DNA of 64,000 nucleotides from Marasmitruncus massiliensis (GTDB lineage: Bacteria; Bacillota; Clostridia; Oscillospirales; Ruminococcaceae): NCBI RefSeq assembly GCF_900186535.1, contig NZ_FYDE01000005.1, forward strand, positions 1,588,895 to 1,652,894, read 5' to 3'. Made by a program: the position numbers and the translations under genes. Shown in pieces: positions 33,721 through 42,529 of this stretch; positions within the stretch are counted from its first letter, which is position 1, and each line of letters opens with the position of its first letter. The notes under the pieces were generated by a model. It worked only from the letters and a program-made list of their open reading frames with translations. It had not been told where the DNA came from and did not search any database.

Positions 33721-35176
33721 TACTGGATTGTTTGTCAGCGATGAGCAAATCGATGCTTGCGTGGGGGCTTTCAAAGAAAACAATATTGCGGATACAAAAC
33801 TGATTGAACAAATTGCCAACACGTATTTTTCGGCCTTTAAGACAAGCGGTGAAGGCCCCGACCAGGTGCAGGATGAACTTAGCAATACCATTTCCGCTGT
33901 ATTTACGCAATCGGGCCTCCTTCCGGAAGGGTGGTCGCTGCCCGATTTATGGAACTCCCGGTATGATATTGATGCAATCCGGGCTGATTTTCCCATCCTG
34001 TCCGAAAAGGTAAATGGAAAAGACCTCGTTTGGCTGGATAATGCAGCGACGACACAAAAGCCAAAGTGCGTCATTGACAGGCTCACCTATTTTTATGAGC
34101 ATGAAAATTCCAACGTCCATCGGGGAGCGCACACACTGGCGGCACGCGCGACAGACGCATATGAAGAAGCACGGGAAAAGATACGGTACTTTCTGAACGC
34201 GCCGTCATCATCGGAACTTATATTTTTGCGCGGAGCAACCGAAGCAATCAATTTAATTGCGCAGACATATGGAAAAGCGAATATTGGGGAAGGCGACGAG
34301 GTACTGATCTCGTGCCTCGAACATCACGCAAACATCGTTCCGTGGCAGATGTTATGCGCCGAAAAAGGCGCCAGTCTGCGTGTAATTCCGATAGATGAGA
34401 GCGGGCAGGTTAATTTGAACGAATATGCTCGGATGCTCGGACCGAAAACAAAGATCGTGTCGCTTGCGCATGTATCGAACGCGCTTGGTACAATTGTGCC
34501 GGTTGGAGAGATGATATCCGCCGCCCACCGGTCCGGGGCGAAAGTGGTGGTAGACGGCGCACAGGCAATTTCCCATATCAAGGTGGACGTACAGGCGCTT
34601 GACGCTGATTTTTATGTCTTCTCCGGGCATAAGGTTTATGGACCGACCGGGATCGGCGTACTGTACGGAAAATTGGATATCTTAAATCAAATGGCGCCGT
34701 ATCATGGCGGAGGCAACATGATACGCGATGTTACTTTTGAAAAAACGCAGTATCAGGCCGCCCCGCACCGGTTTGAGGCAGGTACAGGAAATATCGCCGA
34801 CGCGGTGGCGCTTGGAACTGCGATTGATTATGTTTCCCGGACAGGAATGGATGCCATCCGAGAACATGAACATTCCCTTCTGGAATACGGACAGGAAGAG
34901 CTGCTGAAAGTCCCCGGAATAAGGCTGGTCGGCTGTGCTAAACAAAAGACGAGTATTCTTTCTTTTGTCGTACAGGGGATATCCAATGAGAAAATCGGTC
35001 AGGCGCTGAATGCGGAGGGCATAGCCGTCCGTGCAGGCCACCATTGTGCTCAACCGGTTTTGAGACGGCTGGGAACAGAAGGCACGGTTCGGGCATCGCT
35101 GGGAATGTATAATACAAAAGAAGAAATTGATAAAATGGCCTGGGTTTTAAAAAGTGAACTATCAGGCCGTTTATAA
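33707..35176 (+). CDS. SufS-type cysteine desulfurase, probable encapsulin cargo
   Basis: A 489-residue PLP enzyme that takes sulfur from cysteine as a persulfide. Residues from about 90 are the SufS/CsdA fold: WLDNAATTQKP, LRGATEAINL, ISCLEHHANIVPWQ, FSGHKVYGPTGIG with the PLP lysine, and VRAGHHCAQPVLRRLG with the catalytic Cys. The first about 88 residues are not part of SufS. They look helical and acidic and end in LLPEGWSLPDLW. In this family the N-terminal extension directs the enzyme into the shell. It overlaps the shell gene by 14 bases; ATG at 33707 or 33713. No sufBCD or iscU scaffold is adjacent. Confidence 0.92.
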   Translation: MTMNNTGLFVSDEQIDACVGAFKENNIADTKLIEQIANTYFSAFKTSGEGPDQVQDELSNTISAVFTQSGLLPEGWSLPDLWNSRYDIDAIRADFPILSEKVNGKDLVWLDNAATTQKPKCVIDRLTYFYEHENSNVHRGAHTLAARATDAYEEAREKIRYFLNAPSSSELIFLRGATEAINLIAQTYGKANIGEGDEVLISCLEHHANIVPWQMLCAEKGASLRVIPIDESGQVNLNEYARMLGPKTKIVSLAHVSNALGTIVPVGEMISAAHRSGAKVVVDGAQAISHIKVDVQALDADFYVFSGHKVYGPTGIGVLYGKLDILNQMAPYHGGGNMIRDVTFEKTQYQAAPHRFEAGTGNIADAVALGTAIDYVSRTGMDAIREHEHSLLEYGQEELLKVPGIRLVGCAKQKTSILSFVVQGISNEKIGQALNAEGIAVRAGHHCAQPVLRRLGTEGTVRASLGMYNTKEEIDKMAWVLKSELSGRL

Positions 35177-35204
35177 AAGGGCAAACAAATCTGAAAAACA
35201 GAAA

Positions 35205-35254
35205 GGAAAAACCCGCAGAGCAGCTTGTCAAGCCGACCTGCGGGTTTTTCCTTT
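35205..35254 (+). terminator. Terminator of the encapsulin operon
   Basis: Perfect 14-bp stem GGAAAAACCCGCAG (35205-35218) with its complement at 35238-35251, a 19-base loop, and T-rich DNA. Confidence 0.8.
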
Positions 35255-35280
35255 CGTACTCCAAGAGATAATGAGTTTGC

Positions 35281-35478
35281 TTACCGAATCTTACGTTTCA
35301 ATATCGAGATGATCCACCTTGTACTTCCATAGCTTTGAGCGGCAGCGACGGTGCTTACTAACTCCCATCCCTGCAACCCTAACTCATTCAATTCATTCTG
35401 AAACACACCTTGGTCGACTTTCCCTCCAAACACTCCTTTGGCGTCAGTAAACAGTGTTTTGTATTCAAATTGCTCCAT
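35281..35478 (-). CDS. DUF4177 domain protein
   Basis: A 65-residue protein of the DUF4177 group: EQFEYKTLFTDAKG at the start, then the conserved core LNELGLQGWELVSTV and a basic C-terminus RWIISILKRKIR. Function unknown; these small beta-alpha proteins are common in Firmicutes. The ATG at 35478 has GGAG about 11 bases upstream; a TTG at 35493 is possible. It is convergent with the desulfurase gene. Confidence 0.75.
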   Translation of the reverse strand: MEQFEYKTLFTDAKGVFGGKVDQGVFQNELNELGLQGWELVSTVAAAQSYGSTRWIISILKRKIR

Positions 35479-35541
35479 ATTCTCATGCTCCAATCGATAT
35501 CATTGATAGTGTCAGATTCCGTAATTGGCATATCGTATTGA

Positions 35542-37134
35542 TCATTGCTTTCCGGTTCTCATTACAGGCATATCCGACCGGTGCAAAACTCCCTTTGAAA
35601 ACGCGAAACAGCCGAATGCGGCAAAGAGCTCCCATAATGCCAGTATCCCGCACCCAAGCAAAACGCCAATGTCGCCGAACATGCTGCCAATGACAATCGC
35701 GGCGATCAGGCCGGGCAGCATAATGACCAAAACTGCAATGGTATAAATGACCATCAAAAGCCCGGCGCTGATGTCCGCGCCCGTCCAGCGCAGCGAAAGA
35801 TAGTTGATGCCCAGGAGCAAAAAGGAAAACAGTACGTAAACCGCGATGGCCGCAACAATCAGCAGAACGGACGCGCCCGTAATAAGTCCCGCAGTGAAGA
35901 AGATGAAAATGGCTTCCACCAATACCTTGAACGCGATCTCCACGTTGCTCCAGACGATTTTACGAAAAGAGCTCTCAGGGATCAGATAGATATAATGCAC
36001 ATAAAGCTCCTTCAGGCCCCGTCCCGTCCCGATCAGGAATATCTGCATCCACATCAGAACCTGCAGAAGCGTGATAATCCCCCCGCCTCCGTCCTTCAGC
36101 AACAGGGAAAACAAAGCCGCGCCCAATACCGTGATGACGGATGACAGTCCCCAAAGGCCAAGCCGGTTTGCACGGAAGGATTCCCGCAAATGCTTATAAA
36201 AAAGGGCGCTTGCTCCCAAACCTCCGATGCCGGTTCTGGAAACCTTCACTTTTTTCGTCGAGGCGGCTTCCGTATTCATGTTCCCTTGGGATATGACACG
36301 TTTTTTCTCAAACGCGGTTTCCGTAGCAACCAGCACGTCTTCATAATAATCGGGATTGCTCAGGGCGATATAAAGGATCAGCAGTGCCGCTGAAAGCAGA
36401 ATTAGCCCGAAAAACAAAAGTCCGTTCCCCACATCGCCGGAAATCAATGAAATGACACCTTCCGACGCCCAGCCCGCCACCGGAGCCCAGGCGATGAAAG
36501 GGGAACGCAGCGTGTTTTCCAGCGCCAAAAGCGGATTGCCGGTTTTAAAAAACTGCACGCCGGCATAAACGATCAACGGAAGAAAGACCAGGACGGAAAT
36601 CACCTTGACCATAAGCTTGCGCGAAGGGTTTCCGTTTGTCAGGCTGTATATCAAAAGCGACAGGATCTGGAGCAGACAGACGGCCAGAATAAATCCGAGC
36701 AGTAAAAGCAGCACTGCGTCAAAGCCAATGCCAAAGCTGGTGCCGAGGGAATTGCTTTGGAACAGAATAAAAAAGCCTGCCCCAAATGCCATCTTTGCCA
36801 TGCGGATGATTCCATACATCAATATCAGGCGGGGGCTGACTGGGGAGACGAACAGGAAATTGACGTCGTTCATGTCGAAAATGACGTCGCCGTTTGACAG
36901 CCCCTTTTGTATGGCAATCGCAACAAACAGCAGAGTGAACAAGAAAAAAATGCCCTTGAGCCAGATGATGTCAAGCGTGCTGTCTGCGCTTTGGCGCGTA
37001 AACATTGAAAGGATAAGGACCCCGCCGAGCATTGCAATGACAAAGATCCATAATATCAGTTTTGCAGGTTTTCGCAAAAGCTCCAGAAAGCTGTTTTTTA
37101 CGCTCCTTGCCAGCAGAAAAACGAGGCTGCTCAT
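35542..37134 (-). CDS. Putative ABC exporter membrane subunit
   Basis: A 530-residue protein with about ten to twelve hydrophobic segments, of the 'putative ABC exporter' permease type found in Firmicutes. Two halves of about 240 residues flank a hydrophilic stretch (residues 270-320) containing FEKKRVISQGNMNTEA. It overlaps the upstream ATPase gene by four bases and so forms an exporter with it. The substrate is unknown. Confidence 0.75.
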   Translation of the reverse strand: MSSLVFLLARSVKNSFLELLRKPAKLILWIFVIAMLGGVLILSMFTRQSADSTLDIIWLKGIFFLFTLLFVAIAIQKGLSNGDVIFDMNDVNFLFVSPVSPRLILMYGIIRMAKMAFGAGFFILFQSNSLGTSFGIGFDAVLLLLLGFILAVCLLQILSLLIYSLTNGNPSRKLMVKVISVLVFLPLIVYAGVQFFKTGNPLLALENTLRSPFIAWAPVAGWASEGVISLISGDVGNGLLFFGLILLSAALLILYIALSNPDYYEDVLVATETAFEKKRVISQGNMNTEAASTKKVKVSRTGIGGLGASALFYKHLRESFRANRLGLWGLSSVITVLGAALFSLLLKDGGGGIITLLQVLMWMQIFLIGTGRGLKELYVHYIYLIPESSFRKIVWSNVEIAFKVLVEAIFIFFTAGLITGASVLLIVAAIAVYVLFSFLLLGINYLSLRWTGADISAGLLMVIYTIAVLVIMLPGLIAAIVIGSMFGDIGVLLGCGILALWELFAAFGCFAFSKGVLHRSDMPVMRTGKQ

Positions 37135-37844
37135 GACTTGCCCTCCTGGCTGTTACCTTCCGTAATGGCAAAATAAACGTCCTCAAGGCTCTGGTTTGCA
37201 TCAAGGTCCGCGCGGCGGCAGACGCGTTCTATTCTCCCCTTAACCATAATATAGGTTACATCCCAGTTTTCTTCCATACTTTCGATCATATGGGTGCTGA
37301 CGAGCAGGGCGCAGCCGCTCTCCCGCAGCTCCGAAATGACCGCTTTCAGCTCGCGGATACCATGCGGGTCAAGGCCGATAAGAGGCTCATCCAAAATAAT
37401 GGCCTTGGGCTGCGGAAGGAGCGCGCAGCACACGCTTACCTTTTGCTGCATTCCTTTTGAAAGTTCTTTGCCTAACTTCATCTTTTTGTCGTCCAGTTCA
37501 AATCTTTGGAGCAGTTTTTCCGCGTTTTCCTCCCAGGTGCTCAGCCGATACGCTTTAGCAATGAATTCAAGATGCTCCGCCACCGTCAGCATCGGGTACA
37601 GCACGGGAAACTCCGGCACATACCCCAAAAGCCGCTTTGCCTCTGTTGTATGGTTTTCATACCCGCCGATAGTAACCGAGCCGTCAAAACGCAGAAGTCC
37701 GCAAACTGACTTTATCAGAGTTGACTTTCCCGCGCCGTTTGGCCCGAGGAGCACGGCAAGCTCGCCGCTGCCCACCGACAGGGTAATGTTGTCGTTGGCC
37801 TTGAACCTGCCGTATTTTTTCGTCATGCCAAGAACATCAATCAT
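37131..37844 (-). CDS. ABC transporter ATP-binding protein
   Basis: A 237-residue ATPase. Walker A is LLGPNGAGKSTLIKSVCG, signature ELSKGMQQKVSVCCALL, Walker B AIILDEPLIGLDP and switch region VSTHMIESME. The SKGMQQK signature is that of bacterial drug or lipid exporters of the CcmA/YadG type. The ATG at 37844 follows AAGGGAGA; an in-frame TTG further up is less likely. It powers the permease encoded right after it. Confidence 0.9.
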   Translation of the reverse strand: MIDVLGMTKKYGRFKANDNITLSVGSGELAVLLGPNGAGKSTLIKSVCGLLRFDGSVTIGGYENHTTEAKRLLGYVPEFPVLYPMLTVAEHLEFIAKAYRLSTWEENAEKLLQRFELDDKKMKLGKELSKGMQQKVSVCCALLPQPKAIILDEPLIGLDPHGIRELKAVISELRESGCALLVSTHMIESMEENWDVTYIMVKGRIERVCRRADLDANQSLEDVYFAITEGNSQEGKS

Positions 37845-38066
37845 AAAATCTCCCTTATCAATCAAGAAAAGTAATTTTTTTATTAGTATAGCACAATTGA
37901 ACGCCCGAATTCAAATCACTGAGAGCAGAACCGTAAAACGATGCCGGCCGCCAACTTTGAAACCGGTAAAACTCATTGCCGTCCCGAAAAATAAATTGTT
38001 TCCTGCTCTATCTTTGCGCCGTCCCGCATATGCCTGTAATAGATGCATCATGTCAGGAGGCGTAGT

Positions 38067-38576
38067 ATGAAAGATTTGATTTCACCGGAACGATTCCGGT
38101 CGAATGCTCCTTACCCTGCGGTAACCATTCGCGACGGCGACCAGCGTTATGCCCGGATGATTTCCGATGCCTACACTGGAAAAGGGTCTGAAACGACCGC
38201 AATTGCCCAATATAGATTTCACCGGTTACTCCTGAATGAACTGCCGGATATCTATACGGCTTATCAGCATATAGCGGCGACAGAGATGATTCATCAGGAT
38301 TTACTCGGAAACCTTCTTAAAAATTTGGGCATGGCGCCAAAATTATGCTCGGGAACAGTCAATCAGTTCTGGAGCGGAAAATTTCCCGACTACAGATGTA
38401 AATTGCCCGATATTTATGAGGCCGACGCGCAGGGGGAGAGGAACGCCATCGCTCATTACTCCATGTTGGCTGAACGGATCAAAAATGAAAGTATGCAGGC
38501 GTTGTTCCGCCGTATCATCCTGGATGAAGAACTTCATCTGTCTTTTTTAAATTCTCTGATTGCTGAATTCAGATAG
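38067..38576 (+). CDS. Ferritin-like (rubrerythrin-type) four-helix protein
   Basis: A 169-residue protein with the metal-site pattern of ferritin-like diiron proteins: a Glu in KGSETTAIAQY, EMIH in AATEMIHQDLL, a Glu in QGERNAIAHY and EELH in LDEELHLSFL, each from one helix of a four-helix bundle. There is no rubredoxin domain. It may store or detoxify iron or peroxides; function is not known. The ATG at 38067 follows AGGAGG. Confidence 0.8.
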   Translation: MKDLISPERFRSNAPYPAVTIRDGDQRYARMISDAYTGKGSETTAIAQYRFHRLLLNELPDIYTAYQHIAATEMIHQDLLGNLLKNLGMAPKLCSGTVNQFWSGKFPDYRCKLPDIYEADAQGERNAIAHYSMLAERIKNESMQALFRRIILDEELHLSFLNSLIAEFR

Positions 38577-38610
38577 AATCCCAACCCTTTTTTCGTTCGA
38601 AGCACAAAAA

Positions 38611-38643
38611 ATGAGGCGGCGGAACTTCGTACGTACCGCCGCC
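38611..38643 (-). terminator. Terminator of the amidase-domain lipoprotein gene
   Basis: Perfect 8-bp GC stem (38615-38622 with 38636-38643), followed on the minus strand by CATTTTTTG. Confidence 0.65.
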
Positions 38644-38675
38644 AACTTAAAAGATCATGTTAGCTGCAACTTTTA

Positions 38676-39878
38676 TCATTTTATAAAATACGCCGGATTA
38701 AAAAAGCGGAGATCAACATTTACAAGATCCGAGTAATAAACAAAGCAGCCCGGCGAATTTTGAGCAAACATAAGGGTAGAGCTGTCAACCAGGAGCAGGC
38801 TGTGGTTGAACCCGTCACCGCCTGAGTTTCTGGTGTGAACTTGGACAAGGCCGCCGGTTTTGAGCTGTTTAATGGAGTTGACAAGATATCCCCGAAGCCC
38901 TTTTTGCTTTTGAAGTATCGCGTAGTTCCAAAAATGCTGAACATTTTCCCATGCGGGTGAGCCTCCTCCTGCCCCCGCATACCATTCGGAAGTCATAAAC
39001 GAGGGCTCGTTTTCCCCCTCACCGAATCCATTCAAAATACATTGCGAAGTGAAATTGGCGCAATTGCCCATCCAGTCTCCGATGTCATAAAACAAAGGGT
39101 TCGGAGATTGACAATAGGCTTTGGCATATTCCGCCGCTTTTGCACCATGATAGGAAAAAGCGCCGTTGGGTATGTCGATTTGATTGTCTGAGGGGATTTC
39201 CCGGAACTCTCTGGACAACTCCTCCAGCATTTTCTCTTCAGACGGCAGTTCAAGCTTCGCGTTTCGCCCATATCTGCGCACAGAACCGGGGAAATAATGA
39301 AACGTAATGATCCAGAAATCATCGACTTGCTTCAGCCTCATGGTGTGCTGTGCGTTCATTGCAAATACAGGAGGGTAAGCCCGGCTTTTTTCCCCGGTAA
39401 TCGTAAAATGAATGGTCAGTTCATCTTCATTCGAAATTCCACGGTTTTTCCAGAATTCCATACGGATGTCTTCCGGTTCCTGGTCATAAGTGATTGTATA
39501 AGGATATGCCTGCCTTTCAACATAGCAATCATGATTTTCAGCAAGCAGTCTCCTGCGCTGAATCAGTGTTTTTAGCCATACGGCAGAATTTTGATTGGCT
39601 GTTATGCTCATGTCCATCAAATGGCTCATGTCGATATAGTCCAAATCTATATATGCTTTATATTGCAGCTCAAAAAATTTTTCAATGGTCTCCTGTGCAG
39701 TCAGGCCTGCCGTTTTAATTGCCTGATATGACAGTTCGCTTGGATCGGAGGAACTGCTCATAACAGATGAACCGGCTGATGAGTCGGCGGCGCTTTCTGC
39801 ACCATGCGGGATCTCATTTTCAGAGGCACATCCTGCGAACAGCAGGCAGAAACATAAAAAACAGATATATTTCATCAT
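38676..39878 (-). CDS. Amidase-domain lipoprotein
   Basis: A 400-residue protein with lipobox FAGC (Cys about residue 17), an Ala/Ser-rich linker, a middle region of about 180 residues (AQETIEKFFELQYKAY onwards), and a C-terminal Amidase_6 domain: AAEYAKAYCQSPNP, DWMGNCANFTSQCILNG with the probable catalytic Cys, and NHSLLLVDSS with the His. It is likely anchored outside the membrane and may act on peptidoglycan or on peptides. Its C-terminal domain is related to the small protein at 15403-15882, with a different layout. Confidence 0.8.
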   Translation of the reverse strand: MMKYICFLCFCLLFAGCASENEIPHGAESAADSSAGSSVMSSSSDPSELSYQAIKTAGLTAQETIEKFFELQYKAYIDLDYIDMSHLMDMSITANQNSAVWLKTLIQRRRLLAENHDCYVERQAYPYTITYDQEPEDIRMEFWKNRGISNEDELTIHFTITGEKSRAYPPVFAMNAQHTMRLKQVDDFWIITFHYFPGSVRRYGRNAKLELPSEEKMLEELSREFREIPSDNQIDIPNGAFSYHGAKAAEYAKAYCQSPNPLFYDIGDWMGNCANFTSQCILNGFGEGENEPSFMTSEWYAGAGGGSPAWENVQHFWNYAILQKQKGLRGYLVNSIKQLKTGGLVQVHTRNSGGDGFNHSLLLVDSSTLMFAQNSPGCFVYYSDLVNVDLRFFNPAYFIK

Positions 39879-40027
39879 GTAAATACCCTCGACGACGTTA
39901 CAAAATTTTGATAAATACTATTATATCAAAAAGACGTACGTAAGTCATGAATGAAAATTGTCGATTTGATACGATCTTTTATTGTGTTGATTTCTACAAT
40001 CAATAGCGAACACATGGTATTAAAATA

Positions 40028-40053
40028 GCCAGACGCGTGATGACGCGTCTGGC
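40028..40053 (-). terminator. Terminator of the flavin oxidoreductase gene
   Basis: Perfect 10-bp stem (40028-40037 with 40044-40053); the minus strand continues with TATTTTAA. Confidence 0.6.
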
Positions 40054-40072
40054 AGTATCATCATTTGACTTC

Positions 40073-42001
40073 TTAAATTTTTACAGCCAGCCTGGCGGCT
40101 TCCTCAATGGCATCCACAATTCTCCGCGGTTTTTCCGCATCGCCGATCACATGGAGGGATGGCACTTTTCCTTCCAGCGCGGCCTGAAGCGGGTTGTACG
40201 CTTTTGAACCGACCGCCAGAACCACCATATCGTAACCTGAAAGTGTTAGCTCACCGGAACCGGTGGAGCATATCGCGCCGTCGGCGAGGAATTTTTCTAC
40301 CTTGGTATTGGTGAGAATATCAACACCGCCCTCTTTCAGCGCCCTGAAAACAAAAAACTGAATACTCGGGTGCAGCCCCGCGCCCGCCTGATCCAGCATT
40401 TCGACAACGGTTACCTGACGGTTCTGTGTCAGCAGGTATTCCGCGGTTTCAAGCCCGACCAGCCCGCCGCCGACAATCAATACGCGTTTGCCCACCATGA
40501 CCTGACCATTCAACACATCAACAGCCTGCACGACCGGTATACCTTCGTTGGGGATGGCCGGCGCGGCCGGCGTTGCGCCGGTTACAAGAATTACCTCATC
40601 GGGCTTCAGGCCGAGAACAGCCTGCGCATCCGCCTCGGTGCCAAGCCTCATATCGACGCCGTATTTTTTGCACATTGTGGCATAAAAGCGGATTGCCCTG
40701 GTCAGTTCATGCTTGAAGGGCGGCACACTTCCGGGGATAACCTGCCCGCCGACCTTTTTATTTTTCTCAAACAGCGTGACCTGATGCCCTCTGGCCGCAC
40801 AGACCCAGGCGGCCTCCAGACCACCCATGCCGCCGCCAACGACGACGATGTTTTTGGTCTTTTCAGCTTTGTTAATCTGCATGAACCGCTCATGCCCGGT
40901 GAAGGGATTGATCATACAGGAAACGCCGTGGTCATTCGGGTCAATACCGGGCGCGCCGTTGCAGCGCGTTAAACAGCCGACACAGGGGGAAATCTCGTCC
41001 GCTTTGCCTTCCTGAACCTTGTTGGGAAATTCCGGGTCGGCCAGACACGCCCGCCCGAGCGCAACGAAGTCTGCAATACCGCTTGCGATCACATCCTCCG
41101 CCATAACGGGATCGATGATGCGGCCGACGGCAATTACGGGGATATGAACCGCCTGCTTGACTGCCTGCGCTGCATCCAGATTAAATCCCTGTGGTACATT
41201 AGCCGGCGGGACCATGTATGGCATGCTGGCGTAAACGCCTGTGGATACATGGATTGCGTCCGCGCCTGCCTCCTCCAGCAGTTTGGCAATCAATACGGTT
41301 TCCTTCAGTTTTCTCCCGCTTTCCACCCGCTCGTCACCGCTGATGCGGAAGATAACGGGAAACTCCTTACCGCATTTTTGTTTGATCTTCTGGATCAGCT
41401 CTATGGAAAAACGCGCCCTTCCCATCAAATCGCCGCCGTATTCGTCAATGCGCTTGTTGCTGTAGCTGGACATGAACTGCGCGGGCAGGTAACCGTGCGC
41501 GCCGTGAATTTCCACGCCATCAAAGCCTGCGGTTTTCGCGCGGAGCGCTCCGTCGCCGAATTTTTCAACAATCTCATGAATCTCATCGACGGTCAGTTCC
41601 CGCGGCGGCTCCATATTCACGGGGCATGGGATAGGTGACGGAGCAACCGGCTGCAAACCGGTAAAGTGGGAAGTGGTCTGCCGTCCGGAATGCTGAAGCT
41701 GCATGAAAATTTTGCTTTCCTGTGTGTGAATGGCATCCGCCAGCCTTTTAAAGCCGGGGATGCAGTCGTCGGAATAGTTCACGAGTTGCCCGGGAAGCGC
41801 CTTTCCCTCCGGTGAAATGGCTGTGAACTCCGTAATCAGCAGACCGAAGCCGCCCTTTGCGCGCGCGGTGTAGTAAGCAATCAATTCATCGCCCACGCTT
41901 CCGTCTTCTTGCCCGTGGTGGGAGCCCATGGCGGGCATGATGAAGCGGTTTTTCAGTTCAACCCGACCGATTTTTCCTACGCTTAAAACCTTCTCGTACA
42001 T
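40073..42001 (-). CDS. NADH:flavin oxidoreductase, 2-enoate reductase / BaiCD-type
   Basis: A 642-residue enzyme in two parts. Residues 1-370 form an old-yellow-enzyme TIM barrel with FMN (KNRFIMPAMGSHH, GVEIHGAHGYLPAQF). A Fe-S cluster site follows, CVGCLTRCNG with a fourth Cys in VSCMINP. Residues 380-640 bind FAD and NAD(P)H: VVVGGGMGGLEAAW, VTLFEKNKKVGGQ, VLIVGGGLVGLETAEYL. This layout is that of 2-enoate reductase, cinnamate reductase FldZ, bile-acid enzymes BaiCD/BaiH and 2,4-dienoyl-CoA reductase, all of which reduce activated C=C bonds. The actual substrate cannot be told. ATG at 42001 follows GGAGG. Stand-alone gene. Confidence 0.88.
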   Translation of the reverse strand: MYEKVLSVGKIGRVELKNRFIMPAMGSHHGQEDGSVGDELIAYYTARAKGGFGLLITEFTAISPEGKALPGQLVNYSDDCIPGFKRLADAIHTQESKIFMQLQHSGRQTTSHFTGLQPVAPSPIPCPVNMEPPRELTVDEIHEIVEKFGDGALRAKTAGFDGVEIHGAHGYLPAQFMSSYSNKRIDEYGGDLMGRARFSIELIQKIKQKCGKEFPVIFRISGDERVESGRKLKETVLIAKLLEEAGADAIHVSTGVYASMPYMVPPANVPQGFNLDAAQAVKQAVHIPVIAVGRIIDPVMAEDVIASGIADFVALGRACLADPEFPNKVQEGKADEISPCVGCLTRCNGAPGIDPNDHGVSCMINPFTGHERFMQINKAEKTKNIVVVGGGMGGLEAAWVCAARGHQVTLFEKNKKVGGQVIPGSVPPFKHELTRAIRFYATMCKKYGVDMRLGTEADAQAVLGLKPDEVILVTGATPAAPAIPNEGIPVVQAVDVLNGQVMVGKRVLIVGGGLVGLETAEYLLTQNRQVTVVEMLDQAGAGLHPSIQFFVFRALKEGGVDILTNTKVEKFLADGAICSTGSGELTLSGYDMVVLAVGSKAYNPLQAALEGKVPSLHVIGDAEKPRRIVDAIEEAARLAVKI

Positions 42002-42525
42002 ACGATACCTCCAATTAGCAGTAATATGAATTACACTATGGCAAACCAATCTACTATATTATGCCATATCATACGTTTCCCATCAAGAAAACAGGGAAAC
42101 GCTTTCCTTTTTAAGGATTTCCCTATTTGAACGGTTTATCCTTTGAGCAATCTGTACAGTCTGTGCCGAAACTGTGGTTAGAAAAAGCAATCTATGGTAT
42201 GATGATGGCACTAACAAGTGAAATTTCAGTGGAAAAGAACGCATAATCCCGCGTTAGAATGATCTTCTAAATCGTAAAAGGAGACCGCAGAATATTAGCG
42301 GTCTCCTTTCTTCTACTTACATTAATGAAACTGAAAAGTTTAGGCTGTTCTGTCACAAACAGGAACGACTTGTTGAATTAAAGCAGGCAGTCGTGTATAA
42401 TTCTCTTGTGCCAATAAGCTGAAAGACTTATCCTGCTGTAAAAACAATCTCAATGTGGTTTTACGGGGAAATATAATAAGGTCGTAACCAAAAGGGGGCA
42501 AAATGTCATTAAACAAATTTGTATT
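42002..42525. other. Long intergenic region with several regulatory signals
   Basis: No gene seen. It holds: an inverted repeat CGTTTCCC (42074-42081) with GGGAAACG (42094-42101) upstream of the oxidoreductase; a perfect 12-bp stem (42277-42288 with 42298-42309) followed by TTTCTTCT, a terminator without an upstream gene on its strand; a promoter for the radical SAM gene at 42373; and an 8-codon leader at 42503. The terminator could end a small RNA. Confidence 0.5.
42373..42401 (+). promoter_or_regulatory. Promoter of the radical SAM gene
   Basis: TTGAAT (42373-42378), 17 bases, TATAAT (42396-42401). It leaves an untranslated leader of about 118 bases before the start codon. Confidence 0.65.
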
Positions 42526-42529
42526 ATGA
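42503..42529 (+). CDS. Eight-residue leader ORF overlapping the maturase start
   Basis: An ATG preceded by AGGGGG opens MSLNKFVL and stops at a TGA that overlaps the ATG of the maturase gene (ATGA). It would allow translational coupling. Alternatively a frameshift separates the true start from the maturase frame, because homologs begin about 8 residues earlier (LLIKPASS preceded by a short stretch) and the reading frame upstream of 42526 also resembles that (ICIMIKPASS). Confidence 0.35.
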   Translation: MSLNKFVL

